Positions 37,101 to 47,726 of a stretch of DNA of 64,000 nucleotides are shown piece after piece. The translations under genes were made by a program, and so were the position numbers. The stretch is from Rotaria sordida (Eukaryota > Rotifera > Eurotatoria > Philodinida > Philodinidae): NCBI GenBank assembly GCA_905250125.1, contig CAJNOL010000827.1, positions 1-64,000 on the forward strand. The letters run 5' to 3'. The first letter of the stretch is position 1, and each line of letters starts with the position of its first letter. The notes under the pieces are model-generated. The model was given only the letters and a program-made list of their open reading frames with translations. It did not search any database and was not told the DNA's origin.

Positions 37101-38913
37101 CCCAAGGTTCAACAACGACAGGTCTTAACTCACTTCAAATAAAATAAAATAAAATAAAATATTTTGATTAGTTTAGTAGTATTTCAGCAAAAAAGGAAAC
37201 TGGTTCTTAACTTATTGATAAAATTCGATAATATTTAATTACTTATTTTTATAGAAAAAATTTTTCAAAAAATTGTAAGACAGTTTAGTAAATTTAGCAT
37301 AATCATATAAATATATAATATCTAGATGATTCAAGAAAAGACTAATAGGTGATTTTGAGTACTTCTTTTAATTCAAATTGAAAGAAGCAAAGGGTATTAT
37401 AAATCAATTGGAAATAGTTTTTCTGCGTTTTCAATTCATTTACTTTTGTATTTCTCGAATGAAAAATCATACTGTTATTATTACTCAACTTTATTAGAGT
37501 AAAATATAAAACATTGTCTAAAAAAAAAGATACAAAATTTGTATTTATCAATATTTAGAAATTATATAATGGAATTCTTCTAGTTGAATACATTTGAATA
37601 TAAAATTTCATTATTTTTCTTATAATATAATTTGAAATTGTTTTTTTTTACCTAGTAATAAAGAAACATCGTTCTGTACATTCATTAAGACATTTTTGTG
37701 CAGATGGTTTTTTTTCAAATTCAATTATTCCTTCACCAGTTGATTTTCCTCGATCATCAACAATAACAACAGCACGTTCAATTCCACCAAAATATTGTTC
37801 AAATGCCTCTTTAAGTAAATCATTTGATACATTTGGTGATAAATTTTTAACTTTTATTGTTGCACCTTGACTAGCAAAACGTATACGAAGTGGTTTACCA
37901 CGTAAAACATAACCATCAAGATCATATTTAGCTTGTTCAGCTAATTGACGTGTACTCTAGATGAAATAATTAGAATAAAATATTTTATTTTTCTCATTTT
38001 AAACAAAAAAAAACATACAAGTTTAATAAAACCAAAACCACGTGATGGATTAACAAAATATTCAACAAGTTCGCCATATTTACCAAATAATAATTGAAAT
38101 TCATCTTGTGTTAAATCAGATGGTACATTACCAATAAATAAACGACAACGGCCACCTTGTGTTGTCTTTCTTTCATTAATTTGTTGTTGTGATAATGATG
38201 TTGTTGAATCAAATACATTTTGTTGCTGTTGAGAATTTGTTTCAGATCGTAATCGTTTGTGTCCAATTTGACCAATTGATCGTTGTTCTTCATCAGAAAG
38301 TGTAATATCTGTTTTTATTGTTAATTCATTATCTATAGAAGTATTCGATGATTCTTCAGTAGATATATTTTCTGTCGTTGGTATTTTGGTTGATTTATTT
38401 GGTGAATTGATACTAAAGATACAAAATAAAAAAAAAATTATCTATGCAATAATTGTAAGAAACTACGTTAAATCAATTGTATTGTTTGTTGAATTGGTTA
38501 CTGTTTGATTTCGTATAGACGGTGAATTTGAAGTTGGAGGTGTTGATCTAAATAAATATATTTTGGTATGTATAAAATTTTCAATAACGAACATTATATC
38601 GTACATTATTGTATCATTAACTGTTTTAGTTGGATTAATCAAACGTGATTGTTGTTGTTGTGCTATATTCATGTGTTTATTTAATTGAGATCTAAGTTTT
38701 AAAACGATATTTTATTTATTTAATTATAATTATAATTACTTTTCATCATTTAAATTATTTCGTTGAATATTTCGATTTGGTGGTACATTAAATCTGATCA
38801 AAATTAGATTAAAATAAAATTGAAAAACAAGAACAGCCAAAATTTTACCTTGGTCCTGGTCGTTCATTGATTAAAGATCGTGTATAACGAGGACCACCAG
38901 TGTAATTAGCCAT
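34141..38913 (-). CDS. DBHS-family RNA-binding protein (NONO/SFPQ/PSPC1-like), 555 aa
   Basis: Nine minus-strand exons: 38849-38913, 38740-38793, 38605-38691, 38467-38547, 38019-38412, 37652-37956, 37037-37132, 36788-36984 and 34141-34529; 556 codons. The N-terminal 180 residues are polar and low-complexity with a KRLR basic patch. RRM1 has RNP2 LFIGNV (187-192) and RNP1 RGFGFIKL (220-227). RRM2 starts near 259 (TIKVKNLSPNVSNDLLKEAF) and includes the family signature RAVVIVDDRGKSTGEG. A NOPS segment follows (VVVEPWDIKDEEDGLPEK), then a long charged coiled coil (about 370-455; RRQEDLRRIDELRSQEIDRR). The C-tail is Gln/Asn-rich and ends in poly-Gln and KRPRY. DBHS proteins dimerise through NOPS and the coiled coil and act in nuclear RNA retention, splicing and transcription. 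The exon 3/4 junction (GTACGA donor) is the least certain; reading through also stays open. Intron 8 (2.26 kb) holds a long palindrome. Confidence 0.92.
34681..35354. mobile_element. Long palindromic element in DBHS intron 8
   Basis: The two arms of about 310 nt align along their whole length. Examples are ATGTCTCGCTTCGATT versus GTGTCTCGCTTCGATT, TAGCATAAAAAGAAAAATTC in both, and ATATATTCTGAAAGTTTCAC in both. The spacer is only a few tens of bases and contains a TGT-hexamer run (34996-35025). The outer ends are TTACGAGGAAACGTTC and CTAACGAGGGAACATTC. Transcribed with the host gene, it could fold into a dsRNA stem of roughly 300 bp. Confidence 0.88.
34996..35025 (+). repeat. Degenerate TGTGGR-type hexamer run in a palindrome loop
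   Basis: Five hexamers in register: TGTATG, TGTGGA, TGTGAG, TGTAGG, TGTCAG. They occupy the loop of the palindrome, like the run at 5617-5646 in an otherwise different element. Confidence 0.55.
35571..35592. repeat. (TA)n microsatellite
   Basis: Alternating TA tract inside DBHS intron 8, to the right of the palindrome. Confidence 0.7.
37137..37160. repeat. (AAAAT)n tandem repeat
   Basis: About five AAAAT units in the short intron between DBHS exons 6 and 7, immediately next to the exon 7 acceptor. Confidence 0.65.
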
Positions 38914-41455
38914 TGAATGTAAAAAAAAAATAAATATACTTATTAAATTGATATCTTCAATAGAAATGCAATCTTTTATTCAAAACAAAGAAATCGTAAT
39001 CGTATGAATTTTTATATTATAATGATGTATAGAAATGTGTAGAACAGCTGCTTTGATAAATCGATACCATTTTTATTTCCAGTTTTTAATTTCCTATTAT
39101 TGAACTCAAAATTTTATTTGAACTTAAAAATAATTTTTTTAAATATTTTTAATATATTCTTTATAAATAAAATCTAAAAACAAAATTTTCAATATAATAT
39201 TGAATGTGGCGCTATTCATTTTGATTGGATATTAACAGACAAATCAAATAGAAACATGGCTTTTAATATAATATAAATAAATACGAATTCATTACACAGA
39301 AAATAGTGTTTTATTTAGAGAACATTATTAATAAACTAATCAAGAATTTTATTAAAACTTATACAGATTGTTTCTTTAATTGACCATATGTATATAATGC
39401 TTCGACCAGAGCTGCTCACGGGCTACTTTTTTCCGACCTCACTTGGCCTGTCGGCTGACTGGTCTCGCCTAGCCTGGAGGTCAGGTCAGACTAAAAATCA
39501 AAGAGCAACCTGAGGCCTGGTCTAATCTGCTGATTAAACCAGGCTGATTAATGTTTCTGTTTTTTTCAGATCCATTATATTTTTCACTCTACTTTAACTC
39601 ATGATTTTGGTTTCAATTAATTATTTAATTTGTTCCCATGAAGATAATAGAATAACAATTTCTTCCGAAAAATAATGAATAAAAGAAAAGAGACAACCAT
39701 TATCAATATATTTTACACAATCATAAAATAATTAACCCTAACAAAAACAGCATGTGATAAGACAAAGAAAGAGAAGTTCAAAGAGAATCGGGATTATCAA
39801 AATCAGAAGCTTAAAATTCAGAGAATGCATTATTTTTGCAAATAGTTAATTAGTATGTTGATGTGCTGGTAGCATATGTGTTATGGGTATTTTCTTTTAA
39901 TTAATCTAAATTTATTTTCATAGATATTCTGTTGTGAAGAAACATAATCCCATAAATATATTCTTTAGTTAATGCGATATCACAAAAGATACTTAGTGTC
40001 GAACTTTTCACTAGACTCGAACTTCATTCTCAAAAAATATACAAAAACAAACTAAGTATATATCATATAGGTTCATACATTCTGCGAAAGGAAAATAAAT
40101 CATATAATATCGATTCGACAATATTGTCCATATTTCCTCTTTTTCAATCGATTTCGCTTTAACAAATGTATTTGAGTTGGAATCTGTTTATAAAATTATT
40201 CACAAAAATAATTAATATTCATTTTTATTTAAGATGAACACCATTATACTAATGAGCTATAATCATATTTTACGTCATTAAGGAAACTGGGATCTAAAAG
40301 AATTCAGAATTGGGAAAAATTCAGAAGTGCCAGAATTGGAAAAAAATCAAAATATCAGGAAATGTTCAGAAAAATTTTCAAAATTCAGAAATTTTCCTTT
40401 TTTTTCGGGAGATCGGCAATCCTGAACAGAATATACAAGGAAAATGTAGAGAATAAAAAAGAATGATAACAATAGGGAGAAAATTTACATTCGAGTATCG
40501 AATTTGGCAAACGTACGAACGCAAAGCTTTTTATTCTATTGTTCAGGATCTAAACAGGTTTTTCTGTCCATCGATGTAAATCTTGCAATATTAAACTGAC
40601 GTTCTGTTTCAGCACTAATCACTGGAATAGAAAGTTATTTGTCGAGTGAATTTCAATGACAAACATATAAACTTGTAGCGTCATCTTGTTCTTCAAGTTG
40701 ACTTCTAGGAAAAAAATAGTATTACATTGCACCCAGGCAATCAACTTTGGCCTGACCTGGCCTGCAGACCAGGCTGAAAATTACACAGACGGATCAGGCC
40801 AGGCTAAAATTTCAAAATTCAGTCTGGCTTGGTGTCCGACAGGTATCTACCAAGTACCAGACCAGGCTAACAGCTCTGATTTCGCCATAAGAGAGAGCAG
40901 AGACCGAATTGAACCGTTTGTACTAATTCCAGTGTATTTCACAAAATTGATTCAATTTGTTTTTGGTCTCTGATGTCAAACAATCGTCGTTCGAACTCGT
41001 TTAATCGTTGCTCAGAGCATCACAGTTTTATTTAAAAAAAAAAGTGATATCTCAATCAATCCATTTGATCCAATATTTTCTGAAGAACGTTTTTTAAACC
41101 TGCTTCCGTACGGAAATGTTAGTATTTGCCGCTGAAGGCAGTGAAAAGTTTTGACGTTTGTACAAGAAATTCGATCCGCTGTATAAACCTATCAATCTGA
41201 TGGAATGAGAAACAAATGTTTTAGTCTGCTCAAGCCTCGTAGCTTCGTTGCCTGTGTCAACAAACTAATTAATCCTTATCATTATTTATTTTTAGCAAAG
41301 ACAAACTATTTCACTGTGCATATCCCTTATTGTTTATTAAAGAAGAATAATCAGAATATATTTTATAAATAACAAATCACCTGAAGCAGAAATATATAGA
41401 ATATTTTAATAATTCATCATGCCCAAATATTATTTCAGCCAATAAAAACGAATCT
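38914..41455. other. Intergenic region holding a hAT-like element
   Basis: The stretch between the start of the DBHS gene and the end of the membrane-protein gene is largely occupied by the element at 39407-40878. The rest is A/T-rich. The first ~300 bases should carry the DBHS promoter. No additional exon was found. Confidence 0.5.
39407..40878. mobile_element. hAT-like non-autonomous element with GC-rich subterminal repeats
   Basis: The outer ends are CAGAGCTG (left) and CAGCTCTG (right). The 8 bp outside them, GCTTCGAC and ATTTCGCC, agree at five positions, compatible with a decayed 8-bp hAT target duplication. Both subterminal regions of about 130-150 nt are GC-rich islands with many AGGCC, CCTGG and AGGCTGA words in opposite orientation. 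The A/T-rich interior has no transposase; the 95-codon frame at 40686-40973 is made of the right-hand subterminal repeats. A block with repeated TCAGAA words lies at about 40304-40400. Confidence 0.6.
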
Positions 41456-44307
41456 TTATGGTATTGGATCAATCTTTGATCTGCGATAACGCATAGTAAA
41501 TAAAACTAAAGCACCAATAGCTGCGACTACGCTTGCCAAGAGTTCAAGTGCAGCAATAATATTATTTCTTCTAACACTCTTTGGAACCCAATTATTTTCA
41601 ACAACACCCCAGAAATAAAAAATGAAAACAATCCATGGTGAAAATTGATAAGCACATTTTTCGACAAGAGCTGCATTGAGATTTGGCCCAAAAAAGTATG
41701 TAACGGCAATAATTGCTGCTAAAATTAATGCAATTGTACCAGCATTTACAATTGAAAAAGACAAATATAGTTGAAGAAACGTATCGAAAGCAAGAGCAAA
41801 TCGAACACCTGAAAATACAAAAATTCCGAATCAATCACAAGTAAGATATGAACATTAATGAATTTAATCAAAGTAAAAGTTAATGATTCTATTTCATTTT
41901 ACAGTAGATTAATATATAACAGAACAGAGATGTCCATGGCGACTAGAAATCTGCCATGGCCCTAGAAGAGGCAAGGCTCAGCGTCGCTGTCATGGTATGG
42001 TCCTAGAAGAGACAAGGCTACTACGACGTGACCGCGATGATTTTCGAGGAACTACGAGGATCTTTTCCGCTACTATCCCAAATTAACACAATTGGATTGA
42101 ATTCATCAGACTCAATCTTGATTCTGACTGTTGAACTTGTAGACACTCAAGTTGAGTGTAAATTAATCCAATTCTACAATCTCAATAAAAAAAGCAGCTG
42201 CCACTGCTGCGATGATATTCTTGAAATATCTTCCGCACCGCAGTGGTTTTCAACAAAAAAATGTCGTGACAGCAGCGCCGCCATGGACATCTCTGTGACA
42301 GAATCGTACATACATGTATATACTTAGGGCATACCAAAAGTAATGAGACTGACATTGTATCAAAGTATAGAAAACTTGAGAAAAATTTCTGTCCATATGT
42401 GCTAGTAGTAGTAGGAGTGCTCAATATGTCTGCAGTAAAATTATTATTAGTCAAGCGATAATATCGTATGAAAAGGTTCAATGGAAGCTATTCACCTCTA
42501 TTTTTAGATTAAAGTGCGTGCTGCATTTAATATTCAATCAAAACTGATTCCTGATAAATTATAATCTGTTAGCAGCGATCAGGCTCCACCTTAATATACA
42601 ATTGACGGATAGTCAAAATTGGTTCGTAAAGATCGAAGATCAACCACGACTTGGCGACCTGTAACCCCGAGATAGTATCTGAAAACATTGAAGAAGTATC
42701 ATGCCTTATTGATGAAATACAAGTGCAAACTGATACGAGTCGCAGCATCATGGAACGATTTATTTCCGACTATCTGATGCTGAAAAAATATTACTGCTCG
42801 CTAGATATCCAAGTTCCTGACTGATAACGAACGAGTCGAACTCATTCGACTGTATCAAGAAAATTTGGCAAAACTCGAACAAAAAACAGAGTGATTATGT
42901 AATGTGGTGACAGGTGACGAGTCATGATTTTATTCTTAATAAATTGATCGAACGTTGTCAAATGATACCTGGACACTAGTTGATGGATCTGTGCCTACTG
43001 TAGTTCGATGCAGCTGTTTTGCTCCAAAAACTCTGTTTTATATCTCTTTTAAATTGACTAGTCTCGTGCTAATTCATCGTGTTGAACAAGAACAAACCAT
43101 TGACCACCATTATTCATCAATAATTGCCTGAAATCTCTCGTTGAGGAAATTCGGACAAAAAGATCAGTATCTGATATACATGCTAAAAATTTCATCATAA
43201 CAATGTCAAACCGCATGTTTATAAAGATATTTTGAATTATCTCGAATCAGAAGGTATCAAAATTATTCGACAACCACCGAACCCGCCGGACGTGGCATCA
43301 TCTAATTATTGATTATTTGATCTGATCAAACAGAATCGAACTGATCAAAGCAATTCACAATCTTTGCACCTTGCCATAGCCATGATGACTTCAAAATCTC
43401 ATTACTTTTGGTATGCTCTAAGTGAATCAGCAATCCTTATTCGAAGTAATCATCTTTTTAATAGTAAAAATAATTAAAAAATATTCTTTCAAACCTATCC
43501 AGCAAGCAAAGAAAGCCACGCCATTTTGAGCAAAAAATCGTAGACACCAAATATCTCGATTACTAAACAAGAAGAAAAAACAATAGATGAATTTTTCAAA
43601 TCCATTCTTTCCAATTACTTACAATCCATCAGTTTCATAAATTTTCTGATTGATTGATATATTATTATTTAAAATAAATAAACCCAATGTAAGTAATAAA
43701 AATGATACTAAATAAACAATCCAAGTCCACTAAAATATTAAAAAAAAACCTTCTCAATAAGATCAAAAAACAAATCTTTGCTCACAGCTATATAAGATTT
43801 TTGAAAAAATAGAATCCATATTGATGGCAGAAGAAAAGCTATGATATAAGTAATACAAAACATTGGTGTTAATGTATTTGGTGATAAATATAGATAACCA
43901 ATTGATGATCGACGATAAATAAATGTTAATGAATAAAGAAGCCAAGCAAACTTAAAAGAATTTTCTTTGTGTAGGTTTTTTTTTTGTCAAAAATGATCTA
44001 TAATAAAATTTTACCTGCCATAGATAATTTAATCCATTTAAACTTCGATAAACCCAATCTGATGGAGTAATATCATTGACAGTTGTATCTTCAGCACGTA
44101 TTGTTCCATTTAGAAATATGTCTGAAATATAAAATAATAAAACTTTTCTTTTTAATTGAATTCAGATAACTTACGATTATTGCCATATTCATATAATTCA
44201 TTGACAGCTATATAACCAATGAATAAAAGAAATGTACCAACCAGAAGTGCTAAACGAACATAATTATGACGATATTCGCCTGCTGGAAGCTGTTTATTGA
44301 TCAACAT
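41456..44307 (-). CDS. Multipass membrane protein of unknown function, 310 aa
   Basis: Six minus-strand exons: 44175-44307, 44015-44121, 43786-43950, 43623-43729, 43495-43562 and 41456-41808; 311 codons, all GT-AG. There are seven or eight hydrophobic segments: ~17-36 (VRLALLVGTFLLFIGYIAV), ~81-93, ~106-128 (ending FLLPSIWILFF), ~136-155 (WIVYLVSFLLLTLGLFIL), a segment around FFAQNGVAFFACW, then AGTIALILAAIIAVTYFFGP, FSPWIVFIFYFWGVV and LELLASVVAAIGALVLF. A short loop with a sequon (NGT) follows the first segment, and the end is basic (RYRRSKIDPIP). It has no cleavable signal and no motif I can tie to a transporter or receptor family. Intron 5 (1.69 kb) holds two transposons; introns 1-4 are about 53-70 nt. 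Confidence 0.8.
41925..42295. mobile_element. hAT-type MITE with 17-bp perfect ends and 8-bp target duplication
   Basis: Left end CAGAGATGTCCATGGCG and right end CGCCATGGACATCTCTG are exact reverse complements. The flanking octamers TAACAGAA and TGACAGAA differ at one position, as expected for a hAT target duplication. The interior is GC-richer than the surroundings and non-coding; the overlapping open frames here are by-products. It lies in intron 5 of the membrane-protein gene. Confidence 0.85.
42323..43422 (+). mobile_element. Degenerate mariner transposon
   Basis: Terminal repeats of 26 nt, starting CTTAGRGCATACCAAAAGTA, match at both ends except one base. TA precedes the left end. The interior retains, in broken frames, mariner transposase landmarks: VTGDES followed by a stop where W is expected, then FYS; HHNNVKPHV (from the HDNARPH-type block); and PPNPPDVASSNY then LFD (from the YSPDLAPSDYHLF block). 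Several stops and frameshifts make it a pseudogene. It lies 27 bp from the hAT MITE, in the same intron. Confidence 0.88.
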
Positions 44308-45304
44308 TTTTTACGACTAAAAGAAATAAGAAATTCAAATAATATGTTTATTATGAAGTTTTTCGAAAACTATTTCTATCGAATATATTCACTAAGGCCT
44401 AGATGAAGGCTTATACTGACCGCTTTCGCCAGGAACATTATTAGAAGTCATATTGTAGGTTGAAATGTTTCCTGATTTTTTTCTGAAAACTTTCGATCAA
44501 CTTCTTGTTGTTCTCGGCAAAAAATGGTCGAAAATTACTGAATAAAGTCGGAGATATTTCAGTTCGGAATAAGATAATTTTTTCGGATCCTTCTGATCAA
44601 CTCCGGCGAAATCCGCTTGTTTTCAGTGTTCAGAATCATAGACTTGAGATTAAGTTTAAACTGATGACTATCTTTAAATTTCGAGAGCATAATCTGTTTT
44701 TCTTTCATATAACAACTGACAAGAAGATAAATCGATGCTAATATAAGTTTCAGGCGTTCTCTGATCTGGAATTAACAACGCAAGCAGATAAGAATTTCTG
44801 AAAACTCATTTAAGACCTTCATTCTCGAAAAAAAAGTCAATTTTTGTCAGAAAAATTGAAATTGAGATAAATGCATGCGAAGATAGCCCAATGCTTGATC
44901 TTTCATAAAGAACATGACTTTTTATTTGGTATTTCGCTTTTTACCAAAACTTTAGATGATTTCCACCATCATCTACTTGAAACATATACTATTTTCAGAA
45001 AAGATCAGAAATCTTTTCTGCTTTTTTCGTCTATGCTTTTCTGATCTTGCATTCGAGAATTATCCAAGGACTTCATTGTATCCAATTGATTTTTTTGTTT
45101 AAAAGAGCAGGTCATGGCATGCTCTTTCAAATAAAAAAAAAAACTTAAATCTATAGACTGAGAGTTCACAGAGAATTTTGAGTAGCTAAATGAGCTATTT
45201 TTTAACTTTATCTGTTGAAGATCTCCCAATAACGTTATGATATTGGACTGTAAATGTTAGCATAGTATCTTCACTATAATCTCAATATATCTTGAATGTA
45301 CTTG

Positions 45305-45705
45305 GTCCAAGATCGATTTTTAAGAGGGTTTCAAACGTGGCTCTCATTTGAGCATTTTCACATCCGATCAGAAGACACCAAAAACAGCTACTTTTATCAT
45401 AAAAGATGCGTAAAGATGCTTGAAAAAGACAATTTTTCCATCAGGAAAACGTTTAAACAGTTTTTCCTCAAGATTTTTGACATACACCACACAGAAAAAA
45501 CGTCATTTTGATCTGCAAAACACGTGAAAATGTTGTAAAAAACAAAAATTTGCACGTTTTCCAGTTGAGAAAGTTACGTTTTTTGAGCAACTTTACGCAT
45601 CTTTTATGGTGAAAGTAGCTGATTTTTGTATTTTCTGAAAATACATGAAAACGCTCAAACAACAATCACGTTTAGAACGTTTTCAAGAATTCTTGTCTGC
45701 TTGAG
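45305..45705. mobile_element. Palindromic element with mirrored open frames
   Basis: The arms pair over about 180-200 nt, for instance CATAAAAGATGCGTAAAGAT versus CATAAAAGATGCGTAAAGTT. Because the arms are inverted, each strand yields a similar short peptide (SYFYHKRCVKMLEK on plus, SYFHHKRCVKLLKK on minus). This duplication, rather than selection on protein, explains the two open frames here. Confidence 0.78.
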
Positions 45706-46251
45706 AAACATTAAAATATGATTCAAATATTATTTTTCTAGCAAATAATCATATTTTGACTGGCAATAGCGGCAAAGAAACCTAAATAAGATGACTGAGT
45801 TTTCTATTAAAAAATACTTTCGACACTGAACAAAACTTCTATGAAAGAATGCCAATGGTACTCAAAATTTGCTACTTGTTGATTTAAGTGCAAGTTATTA
45901 ATGTAGAAAAGTTTCCATCCTGATTTGATTACGTAGATTAATCATTAATTAACAAAAATTACATGTTTGATGAAAATTTCTGAAACAATTATCTTCGCTG
46001 TTCAATGTCTAAATTCGATCGAACGATTATCTTAAAAGAAAAAAAGCCTTTCTATTCTGTTAATAGATGAATATTTCACTGTTATAAAACACGATCTAAA
46101 AGTATAGGGGTAAAAACTTGAATTCCCTTCCTACAGGTCATGACCGACATATCTAGACATATACCAGTATACTGGTGCATGCTTAGACGTAGCCATGGAG
46201 CCGTGACAGAAGCCTTAGCAACATCCAATCCCGCGTAACAGCCTGTAACAG

Positions 46252-46470
46252 ACGTTGTTGATATACGATTGCAAACTGTATATTAATAACGTCTCGTTGT
46301 AATATGTGAACTACTTCCTTATTGCATTACTGGAGAATTAAGTAAAAGGATGATGAAGAAATGTGTCCTAAAACAAATAGAATAAAATAAGGTCTCAATG
46401 ATTGGGAACAGCAGTAATATCGTATTTTACATTTTAATTCGGCAGAGATTACGCTAATAGGTTTTTTCAA
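46252..46470. repeat. Dispersed repeat with a terminal hairpin, copy 2
   Basis: Aligns to 12396-12603. The initial stem is kept (ACGTTGTTGATATAC at 46252-46266, GTATATTAATAACGT at 46278-46292), with changes on both sides of the stem relative to copy 1. The tail shares GTGAACTACTTCCTTATTGC and similar words. Confidence 0.65.
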
Positions 46471-46829
46471 CCTGTTTAAATATTCCTAAATTCTTTAACT
46501 TACCAGTCTCAAAAAAAAACAAGCCCAATGTAAGAATCGATTGAGATGGATAAGTATGAAAGCTGCACTCTGTTTCACACTCTAGTCACAAATGAGAATC
46601 AAATAAAAAAAGAAACGATGGTGCGATATTTTAAAAAAAACAACAGAAATAATAGTCAAGCTGATGCCTTTTTGCTATTATTCTATTAAATGAAAAAAAA
46701 ACAGTCACATTCAATTCCAAACATATTATCTCATGGACTCATTAACATCATTAATCATACACGAATACAATAAAGAATCACAAAGAAAATATATTTAAGT
46801 TTTTAAGAAAAAAAAAATGATATAAAATA

Positions 46830-47726
46830 TTATCTCCATCGCCAATATTCGTCTGTTTCTATATTTGATGAAAGATATCTTATTGATAGAGTTGATGTTG
46901 TATAATTCAATGAATTTAATTGAAGTAATGTATTTACTGTACTAATCATAAGTATTAACATCATTCCAATAATAAATATAAATAAAGCAAAAAATAACAT
47001 TTTACCAATACGTCTTTTAAATAATGTTTGTTGATATAATAAACCTTCACCAACAACTTTTGTTTTCGATAAATCAATTAACATATCAGTTATAGCCGGT
47101 GGACAAAATTTCGAAGCTGCATTATATGCATCACCGCGACTTATAGCTATAATAAATTGTCGTGTTGGTATTGAAAATGAAAGACTATCAACATCAACAT
47201 GTATCATTTGTTGTGGTGGAATACGTTTTAAATAAATTAATCGATTACGACCACTAATATTAATTATAACACTTGTTGGATTACATGATAAATCATCATT
47301 TAAATTATTAGTACTTAATTTATGTAATGAATTTGATTGCCTATTCATTAATGCAATAAGTAAAAGAAGTTGAGTTCGAATACTTGTTGGTTTATATGTT
47401 GTACTAAGTGCAAGAATATCTGGTAAACGTTGTCGAACAATTGTCCATTTTGATATTATAGTTTCATCTTTATTTTCTAGATCATTATCATAAAATGAAA
47501 ATTTAGATTGAGATTGATAACGACGTAATTGTTTCATATTAAATCTATTATTTATTGATGTTTTATCTTCATTACATAGCTAATAAATTATTTTTAAAAT
47601 AGACAAACAAAACAAAAAGAGAGAAAAAAAAAATATAAAACACACCAGTTATATTTCAACACATACTTGTCGACCAGAAATAACATATCGTTGTCTATAT
47701 TGATAAAGAGACATATTTGCATTCAT
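46830..47726 (-). CDS. Hypothetical single-pass membrane protein, 269 aa
   Basis: Two minus-strand exons, 47667-47726 and 46830-47579, with an 87-nt phase-0 intron; 270 codons. The start MNANMSLYQYRQRY is in a good splice-consistent frame; a second Met (47537) would shorten the protein by 34 residues. A soluble region of ~210 residues includes LPDILALSTTYKPTSIRTQL and a beta-rich stretch (SVIINISGRNRLIYLKRI). It is followed by basic KRRIGK and one hydrophobic segment at about 215-237 (MLFFALFIFIIGMMLILMIS). The tail is short and contains a sequon (NYT). Orientation is predicted as N-terminus inside. No family recognised; possibly lineage-specific. Confidence 0.68.

Larger units (their letters stand above)
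44308..46829. other. Intergenic region with a palindrome and a dispersed repeat
   Basis: Includes the palindrome at 45305-45705 and repeat copy 2 at 46252-46470. Around 44470-44830 the sequence repeats words such as TTTCTGAAAACT and CTGATCAACT; it looks like degraded transposon sequence but no ends could be paired. Confidence 0.4.

Noticed and set aside
40686-40973. Open frame of 95 codons with Gln-Ala repeats
   Set aside because: It is built from the AGGCC/CCTGG subterminal repeats of the hAT-like element at 39407-40878.
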